Virus record (IMG/VR): IMGVR_UViG_3300013128_000484
Coordinates: 1-23,263 of that record
Source: a virus
DNA length: 23,263 bases
Direction: 5' to 3' (one strand)
Shown: positions 1-7,563 of the stretch, piece after piece
Layout: every line of letters begins with the position of its first letter
How positions within the stretch are numbered: the stretch's first letter is position 1
Position numbers and translations under genes: made by a program
Notes under the pieces: generated by a model
What the model was told of the DNA's origin: nothing
Database searches by the model: none
Seen by the model: the letters and a program-made list of their open reading frames with translations, nothing else

Positions 1-1
1 C

Positions 2-337
2 GAAACTTGCGGTGGGGAGTCCGCCACGTGCGAGGAGACTTGCGGCGAGATGTGTGGCGAGAGCTGCCCCGAGGGTTGCACTGAATTGTGTGCCGAGTTC
101 TCCTGCGAGGAGACTTGCGCCGAGGTGTGCGAGGAGTCATGCGCAGAGGACTGCGCAGAGCACTGCGGAGAGTCGTGTACGGAAACCTGCCAAGAGACTT
201 GCAGCGAGACCTGCGGCGAAGATTGCGAAGAGAAGTGCGCCGAACGATGCGTGGAAGGCAATGCGGAAAGCGATGTAGTGCCTAACAGCGGGTGGCAACT
301 GGCCGACCCGACATACAACCAGCTCGGATTCGATTGA
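2..337 (+). CDS. Cysteine-rich acidic tetrapeptide-repeat protein (5' partial)
   Basis: The reading frame is open to the left edge, so the start lies upstream of the window. The visible part of about 111 residues has 20 cysteines, nearly all spaced exactly four residues apart (C-x-E-x type units with Ala, Ser, Thr, Gly or Glu filling the variable positions). It ends in a 25-residue non-repetitive tail. Almost every unit carries Glu, so the protein is strongly acidic. The DNA shows a matching degenerate 12-base period. A four-residue period would place all cysteines along one face of a helix, which suits metal binding or interchain disulfides, but this is inference. It lies just upstream of a small gene and the portal. 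I do not recognise a named family. The overlapping frames are Arg/Ala-rich by-products of the repeat. The coding call is supported by the frame choice, the clean stop and the Shine-Dalgarno site of the next gene right after it. Confidence 0.7.
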   Translation, partial: ETCGGESATCEETCGEMCGESCPEGCTELCAEFSCEETCAEVCEESCAEDCAEHCGESCTETCQETCSETCGEDCEEKCAERCVEGNAESDVVPNSGWQLADPTYNQLGFD

Positions 338-348
338 GGAGAACCATT

Positions 349-642
349 ATGGCCAGCGCCGGTAAAGCGACGGTCACTGCCGAGGAAGAAACCCAACTGT
401 TCACTGGCGCCTGTGCCGCATTTTATGTGGGCGTGCCAGCCACATCGGCCAATGGCGTGCTCGTGCGCATTCCGAAATTGCACGAGAGCACCGACTGGTT
501 TCCCATCCCCGTGGGCGGTGGGATGGTGTTCCGCGTAGCCTTCAGAGGCATCCAGGCCGTCTACGCCAAGGGCGATGAGGGCAGCGCTCTGGTGAACTAC
601 GGCGTGGTGGCGATCCACCCAACCGTCAAGACTGCGGGATAA
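349..642 (+). CDS. Small phage protein upstream of portal, probably beta-rich
   Basis: This encodes 97 residues. The ATG at 349 follows a GAGGAG Shine-Dalgarno at good spacing, whereas the longer open frame to 292 would overlap the preceding gene. The sequence alternates short hydrophobic and polar stretches with many Val, Gly and Phe (for example GGGMVFRVAF near residues 60-70), as expected for a small beta-sandwich or barrel. There is no signal peptide or membrane segment. It sits four bases before the portal start, so it is likely a head-associated or neck protein, but position is the only argument. No catalytic motif is visible and I assign no function. Confidence 0.75.
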   Translation: MASAGKATVTAEEETQLFTGACAAFYVGVPATSANGVLVRIPKLHESTDWFPIPVGGGMVFRVAFRGIQAVYAKGDEGSALVNYGVVAIHPTVKTAG

Positions 643-646
643 TGAC

Positions 647-2824
647 ATGGCAACGGTTGACGAATCACTATCGCAGGGCGACGCACCGGACATAACACAG
701 CGGCTCATTGACGAGCAAGAGACATACCGCCGCGCCACGCTCGTGGAGAAAGCCGAGAAGCTCCGCCGCCTGGACGAGGAGTTTGCGCTCTGGGATGATC
801 TGCTTACGCTCTCGGACGCCTTTACGTTCGACCGCGAGGACGGCAAACTCACACCCGGGCCGCGGATGCAATTCTACGGCTTTGCAGCGGCCTTCAATAT
901 GGGGCTGATCCGGCCCAGCGCAACCGCTTGCGCATACATCACGCTTCAGCAGTTGCGCATCATCCGGGCCTTCTCTCGCGCCTTCTGCTTGCTCAATCCG
1001 TACTGGTGGGCCATTGAGCACAACCGAAAAACGTATGTCATCGGCGACGGGCACCAGTACGCTTTCGATGCCCAGAAAGGAAAGGTTGTCTCCGATTCGG
1101 AAATCGCCGACGTGGAACGGATTGTCAAGCGGACATGCGACTGGAATGAGTGGCCGCTTTTGCAGGCTGAAATGCAGCGGCGCGCCGACAGGGATGGCGA
1201 GTGGTTCCTCCAGATTGAGACCGACACGAACGAGGAGGGCAAGCGGGTCCTCGATCTGTCGTTCATCGAGCCGCTGTTGGTTTGGGACCCGCCCGAGAAG
1301 AGCGCCGCGCAAGATGTGTGGTTCGGCTGTCAGTTCCGCAAAAACAAATACAAGCGGGCCATCGGTTACTACATTCGTCCCACCGACTATCTTGGCGGCA
1401 CGAACGGAATTGACACGGCGGCGTGGCGACAAATGCACACACGCAAGGAAATCCTCCATCGCAAGTACAACGTGGACATCAGTAGTCCGCGCGGAATCCC
1501 GACGACCTACTCAATCTTCCCGCGATTGGATCAGGGGCTAAAGACGCTCACCTCGATGGGACGGTTGGTGGACTTCCGCGCCAAAATCGGCTTGATCCGC
1601 CGGCACCTGAACGCCACGCTCTCCAGTGTGAATGCCTACCTCGGCCAGAAGCGCGGCGACAATAGCAGCGCCGCCGGCCCGATGCGCAATTTGGAGATGC
1701 TGCCGTATGGGGCGGTCATCGACACGAACGATGCGACGCAGTACGACTTTCCGACGCAGAACTTGGAAGTGGACAAGATGATGTGGGCGGTGCGCGGAGA
1801 GTTGCAGTGTGCTGCGGCGGCCACCGGCCTGCTGGACGCGATGATTAGCGCGGACAACAGCCAGAATAGTTTCGCGAGCGGCATGATTTCCGAGGGCCCG
1901 GTTGACAAGACGATGCGATACCTCCAAGGCGAGGTGAAGCGCAATAGCCACCTGATCCTGGTGCGAGCGATTCAGTTGGCCATTGAAGACGACGAACTGC
2001 CGGGCGACATTCTGGAGCGGTTGAAAATTGAGCACATCGCGCCGTTGGTGATCGCTCGGAATCGGATTCAGGAGGTGCAAGCCGACCAACTATTGGTGCA
2101 ATCCAAGGCCATGTCGCCCCAGACAATGGGCTTGCGTCACAACGTCGATCCCAATGTCGAAATTCCGAAGATCAAGCAACACGAGAAGGACTTTCCGCCT
2201 CTCGACACCAAGGCCGCTGGCGGCCCGGTCGGCAACCGTCAGATGGCTGGACGGCAGAAGGTGACAGCCAGGCCGTTCCGGGCGGACGATGAGCCGGCGC
2301 CGCGAGCACATCCCCAGCGGTCGCAGGAAGGTCTAGAGGAGGCCGCCGATAGCCACTACTCCCAGGATAAGCCGGCTGGGGAAGACTGGGCCATGGTTGC
2401 CAAGATACTGCCCGATGGCTGGGCCGAGAGGACCAAGGGCGAGATCCTCGCGCTGGCTACCGAAAATCTCGCGGCTGCCGAGTACGCACCCGGTGCGCAG
2501 GGCTATTATATGGGCGACGTGGACGGCCAGCAGGTGTGGTCCGTTGACATGACGACATTCCGCGTGCAGTACGGCATCGCTGACATTCTGGTTGCGGGCA
2601 ACAGTGCGCTTTACGACTGGATTCCCGCCGATCGGATCTACGTGGACCGAGACTTCAAGCCGCAAGCCAAAGGTCATTGCATCTACCACGAAGCAATCGA
2701 GGCCCGCCTGATGTCCTTCGGCTGGGCCTACGCCCGAGCGCACCGTATGGCGGGCGCGATGGAACTGGAGTGGCTCTTGGATGACTTGCGTCCCGAACTC
2801 GCGGACCTAAAACCGAAAGAGTAA
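647..2824 (+). CDS. Phage portal protein with C-terminal extra domain
   Basis: This 725-residue protein has the look of a lambda/HK97-type portal. It has an acidic helical N-terminus, a central region with repeated Trp/Tyr-rich strands, the long clip and stem helices, and a crown-like helical part ending near residue 520. Portals of this class are usually 450-600 residues and form the dodecameric DNA channel and tail docking vertex of the capsid. A low-complexity linker rich in Pro, Ala, Arg and Glu (about 520-580) leads to an additional domain (about 580-725). That domain contains a pattern His681-Glu682-x-x-Glu685, then Gly692 and Ala-His699, then Glu706. It resembles a domain I recall from other phage proteins of unknown function, and could be metal-binding. 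The start at 647 lies four bases after the previous stop; its Shine-Dalgarno is weak, suggesting coupling. The portal call is firm on size, composition and position, while the extra domain's role is unknown. Confidence 0.82.
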   Translation: MATVDESLSQGDAPDITQRLIDEQETYRRATLVEKAEKLRRLDEEFALWDDLLTLSDAFTFDREDGKLTPGPRMQFYGFAAAFNMGLIRPSATACAYITLQQLRIIRAFSRAFCLLNPYWWAIEHNRKTYVIGDGHQYAFDAQKGKVVSDSEIADVERIVKRTCDWNEWPLLQAEMQRRADRDGEWFLQIETDTNEEGKRVLDLSFIEPLLVWDPPEKSAAQDVWFGCQFRKNKYKRAIGYYIRPTDYLGGTNGIDTAAWRQMHTRKEILHRKYNVDISSPRGIPTTYSIFPRLDQGLKTLTSMGRLVDFRAKIGLIRRHLNATLSSVNAYLGQKRGDNSSAAGPMRNLEMLPYGAVIDTNDATQYDFPTQNLEVDKMMWAVRGELQCAAAATGLLDAMISADNSQNSFASGMISEGPVDKTMRYLQGEVKRNSHLILVRAIQLAIEDDELPGDILERLKIEHIAPLVIARNRIQEVQADQLLVQSKAMSPQTMGLRHNVDPNVEIPKIKQHEKDFPPLDTKAAGGPVGNRQMAGRQKVTARPFRADDEPAPRAHPQRSQEGLEEAADSHYSQDKPAGEDWAMVAKILPDGWAERTKGEILALATENLAAAEYAPGAQGYYMGDVDGQQVWSVDMTTFRVQYGIADILVAGNSALYDWIPADRIYVDRDFKPQAKGHCIYHEAIEARLMSFGWAYARAHRMAGAMELEWLLDDLRPELADLKPKE

Positions 2825-2919
2825 CCTATGCTCGTCGTTTGAGTACTGAGCGGTGTTGCTGGTGCTCGGCGTGGCTTGGCACTGGCTTATGTCACTTTCC
2901 AACTGAAAGGGAGTTCGCT

Positions 2920-3831
2920 ATGCGATGCGTTGTGTTGATCGCGCTTCTGTTGGTCTCGTGCCCGTCGTGGGGTGCCGAGCAGCCGAAAACACCAGCGCTT
3001 CCTCCCGCCGATTCCGTTGCTGAGTTTCTGCAAGAAATCAGCGTGACGCTCAAGTGCAACGACGGCCAGGGTAGCGGGACGATGGTGGTCGTTCCCGTCA
3101 ATGGCAAGGATCGCACGTTCATCTGGACCGCCTATCACGTCATCGCCGACTTGCGTGCAGTCAAAGAGGTCATTACTCCGGATGGTACGAAACGGCAGGC
3201 CGTCACCTTCCGTGAACCGGAGATCGTGCAAGAAGAGATTGAGGACGGTGCGCGAGTCGGCGAGCGCAAGATGCTGACCCGCGTTGTCACCTGTTCGGAG
3301 AAGGAGGACTTGGCGCTTCTGGAGGTGCGCAAGCAAGGCTTCGCCCGTGCCTCGGCGGTGTTCTATCTTGACAAGGCCGTTCCCAAGGTCGGTTCTGATC
3401 TGTGGGCTTGCGGTAGCCCTGGTGGCCAGGAAATCGGGGCCAATTCCGTCACTACGGGCGTCATCTCGCAGATCGGTCGGCGCTTTCCAGAGTACCCTGG
3501 AGAGTTCGATCAGGTGTCCTGCCAGGGATTGCCGGGGAGTAGCGGATGCGGTGTCTATCTGCGGGACGGCCGATTCATCGGTATGCTAACGATGGGCATT
3601 CGCGGTTCCGATTCGTTTCACTACATCGTACCGCTGCGGCGCATCAAGGCGTGGGCCGAGAAGATGCACGTCGGCTGGGCGCTCGGCATTGGTCTTCCGC
3701 CAACCCAAGCGGATCTGGACAAGATTCCCATCGAGGACAGCGGCACCATGTTCAAGTCCACGTCCGCCAAGACGCATGGGGGAACCGTGCCGGCGGTTAA
3801 GTTTTGTATCGAGCGTGAGCCGCTCCGGTAG
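2920..3831 (+). CDS. Secreted trypsin-like serine protease
   Basis: This encodes 303 residues. The ATG at 2920 is preceded by AAAGGGAG at six bases and opens directly on a signal peptide, so I prefer it to the longer frame from 2839. The signal is a short basic start, a hydrophobic core of residues 4-13, and either a lipobox (LVSC, Cys14) or a signal peptidase I site after Ala19. The catalytic triad of the trypsin/DegP fold is intact: His73 in a TAYHV motif, Asp130 in EDLALLEV, and Ser208 in PGSSGCGV. No PDZ domain follows, only about 60 residues of tail. The product should act outside the cytoplasm or in the envelope. It is the first gene after the portal and does not look like a prohead protease. 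A host-derived cargo (moron) gene is likely; the substrate is unknown. Confidence 0.85.
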   Translation: MRCVVLIALLLVSCPSWGAEQPKTPALPPADSVAEFLQEISVTLKCNDGQGSGTMVVVPVNGKDRTFIWTAYHVIADLRAVKEVITPDGTKRQAVTFREPEIVQEEIEDGARVGERKMLTRVVTCSEKEDLALLEVRKQGFARASAVFYLDKAVPKVGSDLWACGSPGGQEIGANSVTTGVISQIGRRFPEYPGEFDQVSCQGLPGSSGCGVYLRDGRFIGMLTMGIRGSDSFHYIVPLRRIKAWAEKMHVGWALGIGLPPTQADLDKIPIEDSGTMFKSTSAKTHGGTVPAVKFCIEREPLR

Positions 3832-3856
3832 TGATTTCCCACAAGAGGCTTTACGA

Positions 3857-4204
3857 ATGGCGAGTAAACCACCCCCGATCTCAACCGAGATGCACAACGA
3901 GGCCGTACTCACGCGGATCGGCCGCATCGTCTCCGAGGAACACGACCGGCTGGAGCAGGGCAAGGAACATGGCGAGTTGCATGTCGAAGTCCAGTTCGAT
4001 GAGGGACGAGCCGCGCGCACGGGAAAGGTCCACACGATTCGCGAGGTAGATCGGGCGGATATGCAGACGACTCTGCGAGACGAATTCTCCAGGTTGGAGA
4101 AGAACCGCGACTTCGGAGAATTGCACATCACTGTTCAGTTCGACGAAGGGCGATCGTTGCGCACCAGTCGGGTCCACACAATTCGCCACATCAAGATAGC
4201 GTGA
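3857..4204 (+). CDS. Small protein with an internal duplication
   Basis: This encodes 115 residues from the ATG at 3857; AGAGG at 3843-3847 can serve as the ribosome site. It consists of two copies of a roughly 50-residue unit (about residues 13-65 and 69-113). Each copy has a charged helix with a conserved RLE, followed by a strand segment GELHxxVQFDEGR, then RT, a basic residue, and VHTIR. The two copies share the protein pattern although many codons differ at third positions, so the duplication is old and kept under selection for the protein. There is no signal peptide or membrane segment. I do not recognise a family. It lies between the secreted protease and the transketolase genes. Confidence 0.7.
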   Translation: MASKPPPISTEMHNEAVLTRIGRIVSEEHDRLEQGKEHGELHVEVQFDEGRAARTGKVHTIREVDRADMQTTLRDEFSRLEKNRDFGELHITVQFDEGRSLRTSRVHTIRHIKIA

Positions 4205-4210
4205 CGGTCC

Positions 4211-4810
4211 ATGAGAGATATTGCCTTCATTCGCGAACGCATCCTCAACATCAGCCGCCGGCACGGGCTGACGCATCTCGGCTCGTGCATGTCCTGCCTG
4301 CCGATTCTGGTGAACATCTACACCCGCGAGCCGAACGCCGTGGTGATCCTATCCAATGGGCACGCCGGATTGGCGCTTTATTGCGTACTGGAGGAAGTCT
4401 TCGGCCACGACGCCGAGGAATTGCTGGAACGGCACGGCATTCATCCATGCTACGATCCCGAACACCATATTTACTGTTCCACCGGGAGTTTGGGCATGGG
4501 GCTTGCCGTGGCCGCCGGGTACGCGATGGCCGGAAAGCGAGTCCACTGCGTCATCTCGGATGGGGAGTGCGCGGAGGGCATCGTCTGGGAAGTGCTGGCC
4601 TTCCTGGGCGATCACCCGAGCCTTCCGATCCTGGTCCACGTCAACGCCAACGGCTGGAGCGCCTATCGGCGAGTGGATCTTCCGCTCTTGCGGCGACGGC
4701 TGGCGGCCTTCGCTTCAGTGGATTTGCGCGAGACGACTAACGCCCCGCTCCCTGACAACCTTTCCGCCCACTACATGAAGCTATGCGACGAACCTTCGCC
4801 CGCATCCTGA
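4211..4810 (+). CDS. Transketolase, N-terminal (diphosphate-binding) subunit
   Basis: This encodes 199 residues matching the PP domain of thiamine-diphosphate transketolases. Visible landmarks are THLGS at 21-25 (the conserved His near the active site), SNGHAGLALY around His51, GSLGMGLAVAAGYAMAGK at 92-109, and the ThDP/Mg motif SDGE at 116-119 followed by Asn145 and Asn147. Stand-alone bacterial N-subunits are usually about 270 residues, so this is a compact form. It overlaps the C-subunit gene by 28 bases, and the two products must associate because ThDP binds between PP and Pyr domains. Transketolases move a two-carbon ketol unit between sugars. In a glycan locus such pairs can make unusual or branched-chain sugars, which is my inference here. 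The ribosome site is weak, and the start follows the previous stop by six bases. Confidence 0.86.
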   Translation: MRDIAFIRERILNISRRHGLTHLGSCMSCLPILVNIYTREPNAVVILSNGHAGLALYCVLEEVFGHDAEELLERHGIHPCYDPEHHIYCSTGSLGMGLAVAAGYAMAGKRVHCVISDGECAEGIVWEVLAFLGDHPSLPILVHVNANGWSAYRRVDLPLLRRRLAAFASVDLRETTNAPLPDNLSAHYMKLCDEPSPAS

Positions 4811-5259
4811 TCCAACAGATGACCGAGCGGCCCGAGATGCACGCGCTCGTCGGCGACGTGGGTTATGGGATGTTCGATGCCATTGCCCATCGCTACCCAG
4901 AGCGGTTCTGGAATGTTGGGGCCGCCGAGCAGGCGATGGTCGGCATGGGCGTCGGGTTGGCTCTGGCCGGAAAGTTGCCGATCTGCTACACGATCACGCC
5001 GTTCCTGTTGCTCCGTCCCTTCGAGTTGATCCGCAATTATCTGAACAACGACAAGGTGCCCGTGGTGCTGGTGGGCTCAGGACGGGACAAGGACTACAAC
5101 CACGATGGGCCGACGCACTGGTGCGAAGAGGACCGGGCGCTCTTGGCCCTATTGCCGAATATCCACGCGTGGTGGCCTGCGAATGCACACGAATTGCAGG
5201 AATGCCTTCCCGTGGTGCTGGAAGACCGGAACCCGCTTTACATCAACCTCAAGAGGTAA
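4783..5259 (+). CDS. Transketolase, pyrimidine-binding subunit (third domain absent)
   Basis: This encodes 158 residues corresponding to the Pyr domain of transketolase. The catalytic Glu49 that activates ThDP lies in NVGAAEQAMVGMGVGLA, and the DGPTHW stretch (108-113) matches the conserved substrate/cofactor loop. Family C-subunits are usually about 300 residues because they carry a third C-terminal domain. Here the protein stops at the end of Pyr with a clean stop at 5257-5259, so that domain is missing rather than frameshifted. The start overlaps the N-subunit end by 28 bases, which points to coupled translation. Together the two genes encode a minimal PP plus Pyr enzyme. Reaction and substrate are inferred from family membership only. 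Confidence 0.85.
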   Translation: MRRTFARILIQQMTERPEMHALVGDVGYGMFDAIAHRYPERFWNVGAAEQAMVGMGVGLALAGKLPICYTITPFLLLRPFELIRNYLNNDKVPVVLVGSGRDKDYNHDGPTHWCEEDRALLALLPNIHAWWPANAHELQECLPVVLEDRNPLYINLKR

Positions 5260-5279
5260 CGGAATGTGAGGAAATCGCT

Positions 5280-5972
5280 GTGATCTTGAAACGCAGAGAC
5301 GGCACCGAATTGACCCTTGACGACTATCCAGCGCTGTCGCAGCACCTTGCCGATCCGGCATGCCACGTCGCCGACATCGTGGACCAGATCAACGGCGGGA
5401 TCTACGAGGGAGTGCCGATTTGCGGGAGGGTCATGGACATGGGGGCGAACTGCGGCCTATTCTCGGCCTACGCCAGTCCGTCGTGCGACCGCATTTGGGC
5501 GTTTGAGCCGTCGCGCAGGCATTTCACCGCCGCAGAGCAATTCTTCCGCGAGGCACGGATCGAGAACGTCTCGCTCGTCCATGCCGCCCTCTGGGTCAAG
5601 GATGGGCCAATCGGCTTCATGCACGATCCGAGCAACGCGACGATGGACCGCATCGACTACCACCGAAACGCGCACACGCCCGTTCAGGTGCCGTGCCTGC
5701 GCATGGACACGTTGTTGTCGCGCTACGTCATCGACCATGCCGACTTTGTGAAGATGGACATCGAGGGCGCGGAGGAGGACGTGTTGGCCAGCGAGGGATT
5801 CGCGGCGGCGGCTCCGAAGATCGGGTTCCTCTGGGTCGAATGCCACAACTATCGCGATTGGGGGGATGGCAAGTTGCTCGGCGACCGCGTGGAGGCCCTC
5901 GTCCGCAATCACTTCCCCCACGTCGAGCGGAGAACGCAAGACCTCGTGATCGGCAGGAGGGTGATGGCATGA
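5280..5972 (+). CDS. FkbM-family SAM methyltransferase
   Basis: This encodes 230 residues from a GTG at 5280, chosen because GAGGA lies seven bases upstream; the longer frame to 5121 would run through the transketolase gene. The Rossmann-type methyltransferase motifs are clear: DMGANCG at 53-59 (motif I), FEPS at 75-78, and FVKMDIEGAE at 156-165, the signature of the FkbM family. FkbM enzymes usually O-methylate sugars or polyketides. Its stop overlaps the start of the sugar epimerase gene (ATGA), so the two are coupled and likely act on the same glycan. It could methylate either a free nucleotide sugar or a glycan end. Confidence 0.88.
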   Translation: MILKRRDGTELTLDDYPALSQHLADPACHVADIVDQINGGIYEGVPICGRVMDMGANCGLFSAYASPSCDRIWAFEPSRRHFTAAEQFFREARIENVSLVHAALWVKDGPIGFMHDPSNATMDRIDYHRNAHTPVQVPCLRMDTLLSRYVIDHADFVKMDIEGAEEDVLASEGFAAAAPKIGFLWVECHNYRDWGDGKLLGDRVEALVRNHFPHVERRTQDLVIGRRVMA

Positions 5973-6775
5973 GAATTCTCGTGACAGGTTCAAGCGGATT
6001 CATCGGTCGGACAGTGGTTCGCCGCCTCCAAGAGCAGGGCAAGCACGAAACCTACTGCCTCGACCGACAGAACATCCCGGCAGCGGCCGAGTGGAAGCCC
6101 GAGGCAGTGATCCACTGCGCCTGGGGTGGAGTGTCACACGAGTTCCGCGATGATGATGCCCTCCAGTCTGGCGGGCTTTTGTTGACCCAGACGGTTGCCT
6201 GCGCAGTAGCCGGCACGTGTCGGCGGTTCGTGGGAATCGGGAGCCAAGCCGAATTAAGCCAGCCGGAGATTCCCTACTCGCAATATAAGGCACTCACCAA
6301 TCGCTATCTCCAGCGGTTTTGCAAGGAACGGAATATCTCCTGGGCCTGGGCGCGGCTCTACTCGGTCTACGGCCCCGGCGACAACCCGCAGACCTTCATC
6401 CCCTATTTGATTCGCGCCCTGTTGCGCGGCGATACGGAGATTCCACTCACCGACCAGAACATTCCCTGGGACTGGCTCTACGTCGATGATGCCGCCGATG
6501 CCTTGATTCGCCTAGCCGAAGTGAATATCAATGGCGAGTTCGAGCTGGGCTATGGGGCCAGCGTGTTGACACAAGACACGGCGAGGGCCATACGCGACAA
6601 GATCAATCCGGAGGCCAAATTACTGTTCGGGCTGCGCCCCAAACGAGTCAAGGAGATTCCGGGGTTGATGTGCGACATTGAAGCCATCCAGCGCGCGACC
6701 GGCTGGTGGCCGCAAGTTCCGATCAGCAAAGGACTGGACCGAACCATCGCGTGGTACAGGCAGCACATCCGATGA
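5969..6775 (+). CDS. NAD-dependent sugar epimerase/dehydratase (extended SDR)
   Basis: This encodes 268 residues. The NAD-binding glycine motif GSSGFIG is at 7-13 and the catalytic pair of Tyr103 and Lys107 (YSQYK) is intact. A further family-typical segment, RLYSVYGPGDNPQTFIP, follows. The order fits extended short-chain dehydrogenases acting on nucleotide sugars. The length is short for the family (often about 310 residues) but both the cofactor and substrate-binding halves seem present. The ATG overlaps the FkbM stop. It probably epimerises or reduces an NDP-sugar intermediate in the same pathway as the transketolase pair. The exact sugar cannot be read from the sequence. Confidence 0.88.
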   Translation: MRILVTGSSGFIGRTVVRRLQEQGKHETYCLDRQNIPAAAEWKPEAVIHCAWGGVSHEFRDDDALQSGGLLLTQTVACAVAGTCRRFVGIGSQAELSQPEIPYSQYKALTNRYLQRFCKERNISWAWARLYSVYGPGDNPQTFIPYLIRALLRGDTEIPLTDQNIPWDWLYVDDAADALIRLAEVNINGEFELGYGASVLTQDTARAIRDKINPEAKLLFGLRPKRVKEIPGLMCDIEAIQRATGWWPQVPISKGLDRTIAWYRQHIR

Positions 6776-7563
6776 AACCCGTCTGTGACTGCATCAGCGA
6801 CCTGCACATGGGCGACGGTGGGCCACGAGACAACTTCGCCTACGGTAGTCGGGCATGTGAGTTCAACGCATTCCTGGATGCAGTGGAGGCGCAGGGAACC
6901 ACGCTCGTTATCTGCGGCGATCTGTTCGAGTTCTGGCAGGCGAATCTCAGCGCTGTCATCACGTACCGTAAACCGCTGCTTGATAGGCTGGCGAGGCTGG
7001 GGGCTATCTATATCCCCGGCAACCACGACGCGGACCTATCGTATTTCATCGGGCGCAAGTGGCTAACGCACCCGTTCTTCCGGACGATGCGGCTGTGCCA
7101 CACGATCACGGTCGCGTACCGCACATTCCATTTTTACCACGGGCACGAGGAAGACCCGTACTGCTGCACCGACAGACCGGGAATTGGGCGCATCTCCGCT
7201 ATCTATGCGGGATTGAAAGAAGACCGGAACGGCGGGCCGATGCTCGACAAGCACAAGACAGTGGAAGACATGACAGTTGGACGTATCGAGCGGTGCATGA
7301 GCGCGGTGCGGAAATTGTTTGGACTACCCGGCCGAGTGGAAACCCTGAACGCCCGCTGGCTGAGGCGTGTGCCGCAAGATGATGCCATTGTGTTCGGCCA
7401 CACGCATAGCCCAGGGCAAAAAGACGGCAAACTGTTCAACTGCGGCTCTTGGGCCGAGACGCGAAACGGTTTCGTGCGAATCTATGACGATGGCTCGGTC
7501 CATGTCATGGATTGGATTAACTGCCAAGCCGTGCCAAATGAAACAGAATTGAGGGCACCGTGA
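6772..7563 (+). CDS. LpxH-like calcineurin-type metallophosphoesterase
   Basis: This encodes 263 residues, with the ATG at 6772 overlapping the preceding stop (ATGA). The five metal-binding blocks are in order: SDLH (Asp10, His12), GDLFEFW (Asp50), GNHD (83-86), HGHEED around His123-125, and GHTH near residue 217. The GDLFEFW and GNHD pattern is close to UDP-2,3-diacylglucosamine pyrophosphatase (LpxH), which removes UMP from a lipid A precursor. In this context it may instead cleave a sugar-nucleotide or polyprenyl-diphosphate intermediate; this is inference. It is unlike the second phosphoesterase at 14406-15509, which belongs to a different phage-type group. Confidence 0.84.
   Translation: MKPVCDCISDLHMGDGGPRDNFAYGSRACEFNAFLDAVEAQGTTLVICGDLFEFWQANLSAVITYRKPLLDRLARLGAIYIPGNHDADLSYFIGRKWLTHPFFRTMRLCHTITVAYRTFHFYHGHEEDPYCCTDRPGIGRISAIYAGLKEDRNGGPMLDKHKTVEDMTVGRIERCMSAVRKLFGLPGRVETLNARWLRRVPQDDAIVFGHTHSPGQKDGKLFNCGSWAETRNGFVRIYDDGSVHVMDWINCQAVPNETELRAP

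Noticed and set aside
12-278. Alternative Arg/Ala-rich frames through the cysteine repeat
   Set aside because: All three frames are open because the DNA repeats with a period divisible by three. The Cys/Glu frame has the regular protein pattern, the upstream extension and the stop just before the next ribosome site.
668-1459. Minus-strand frame opposite the portal
   Set aside because: No ribosome site or recognisable protein; fully within the portal gene.
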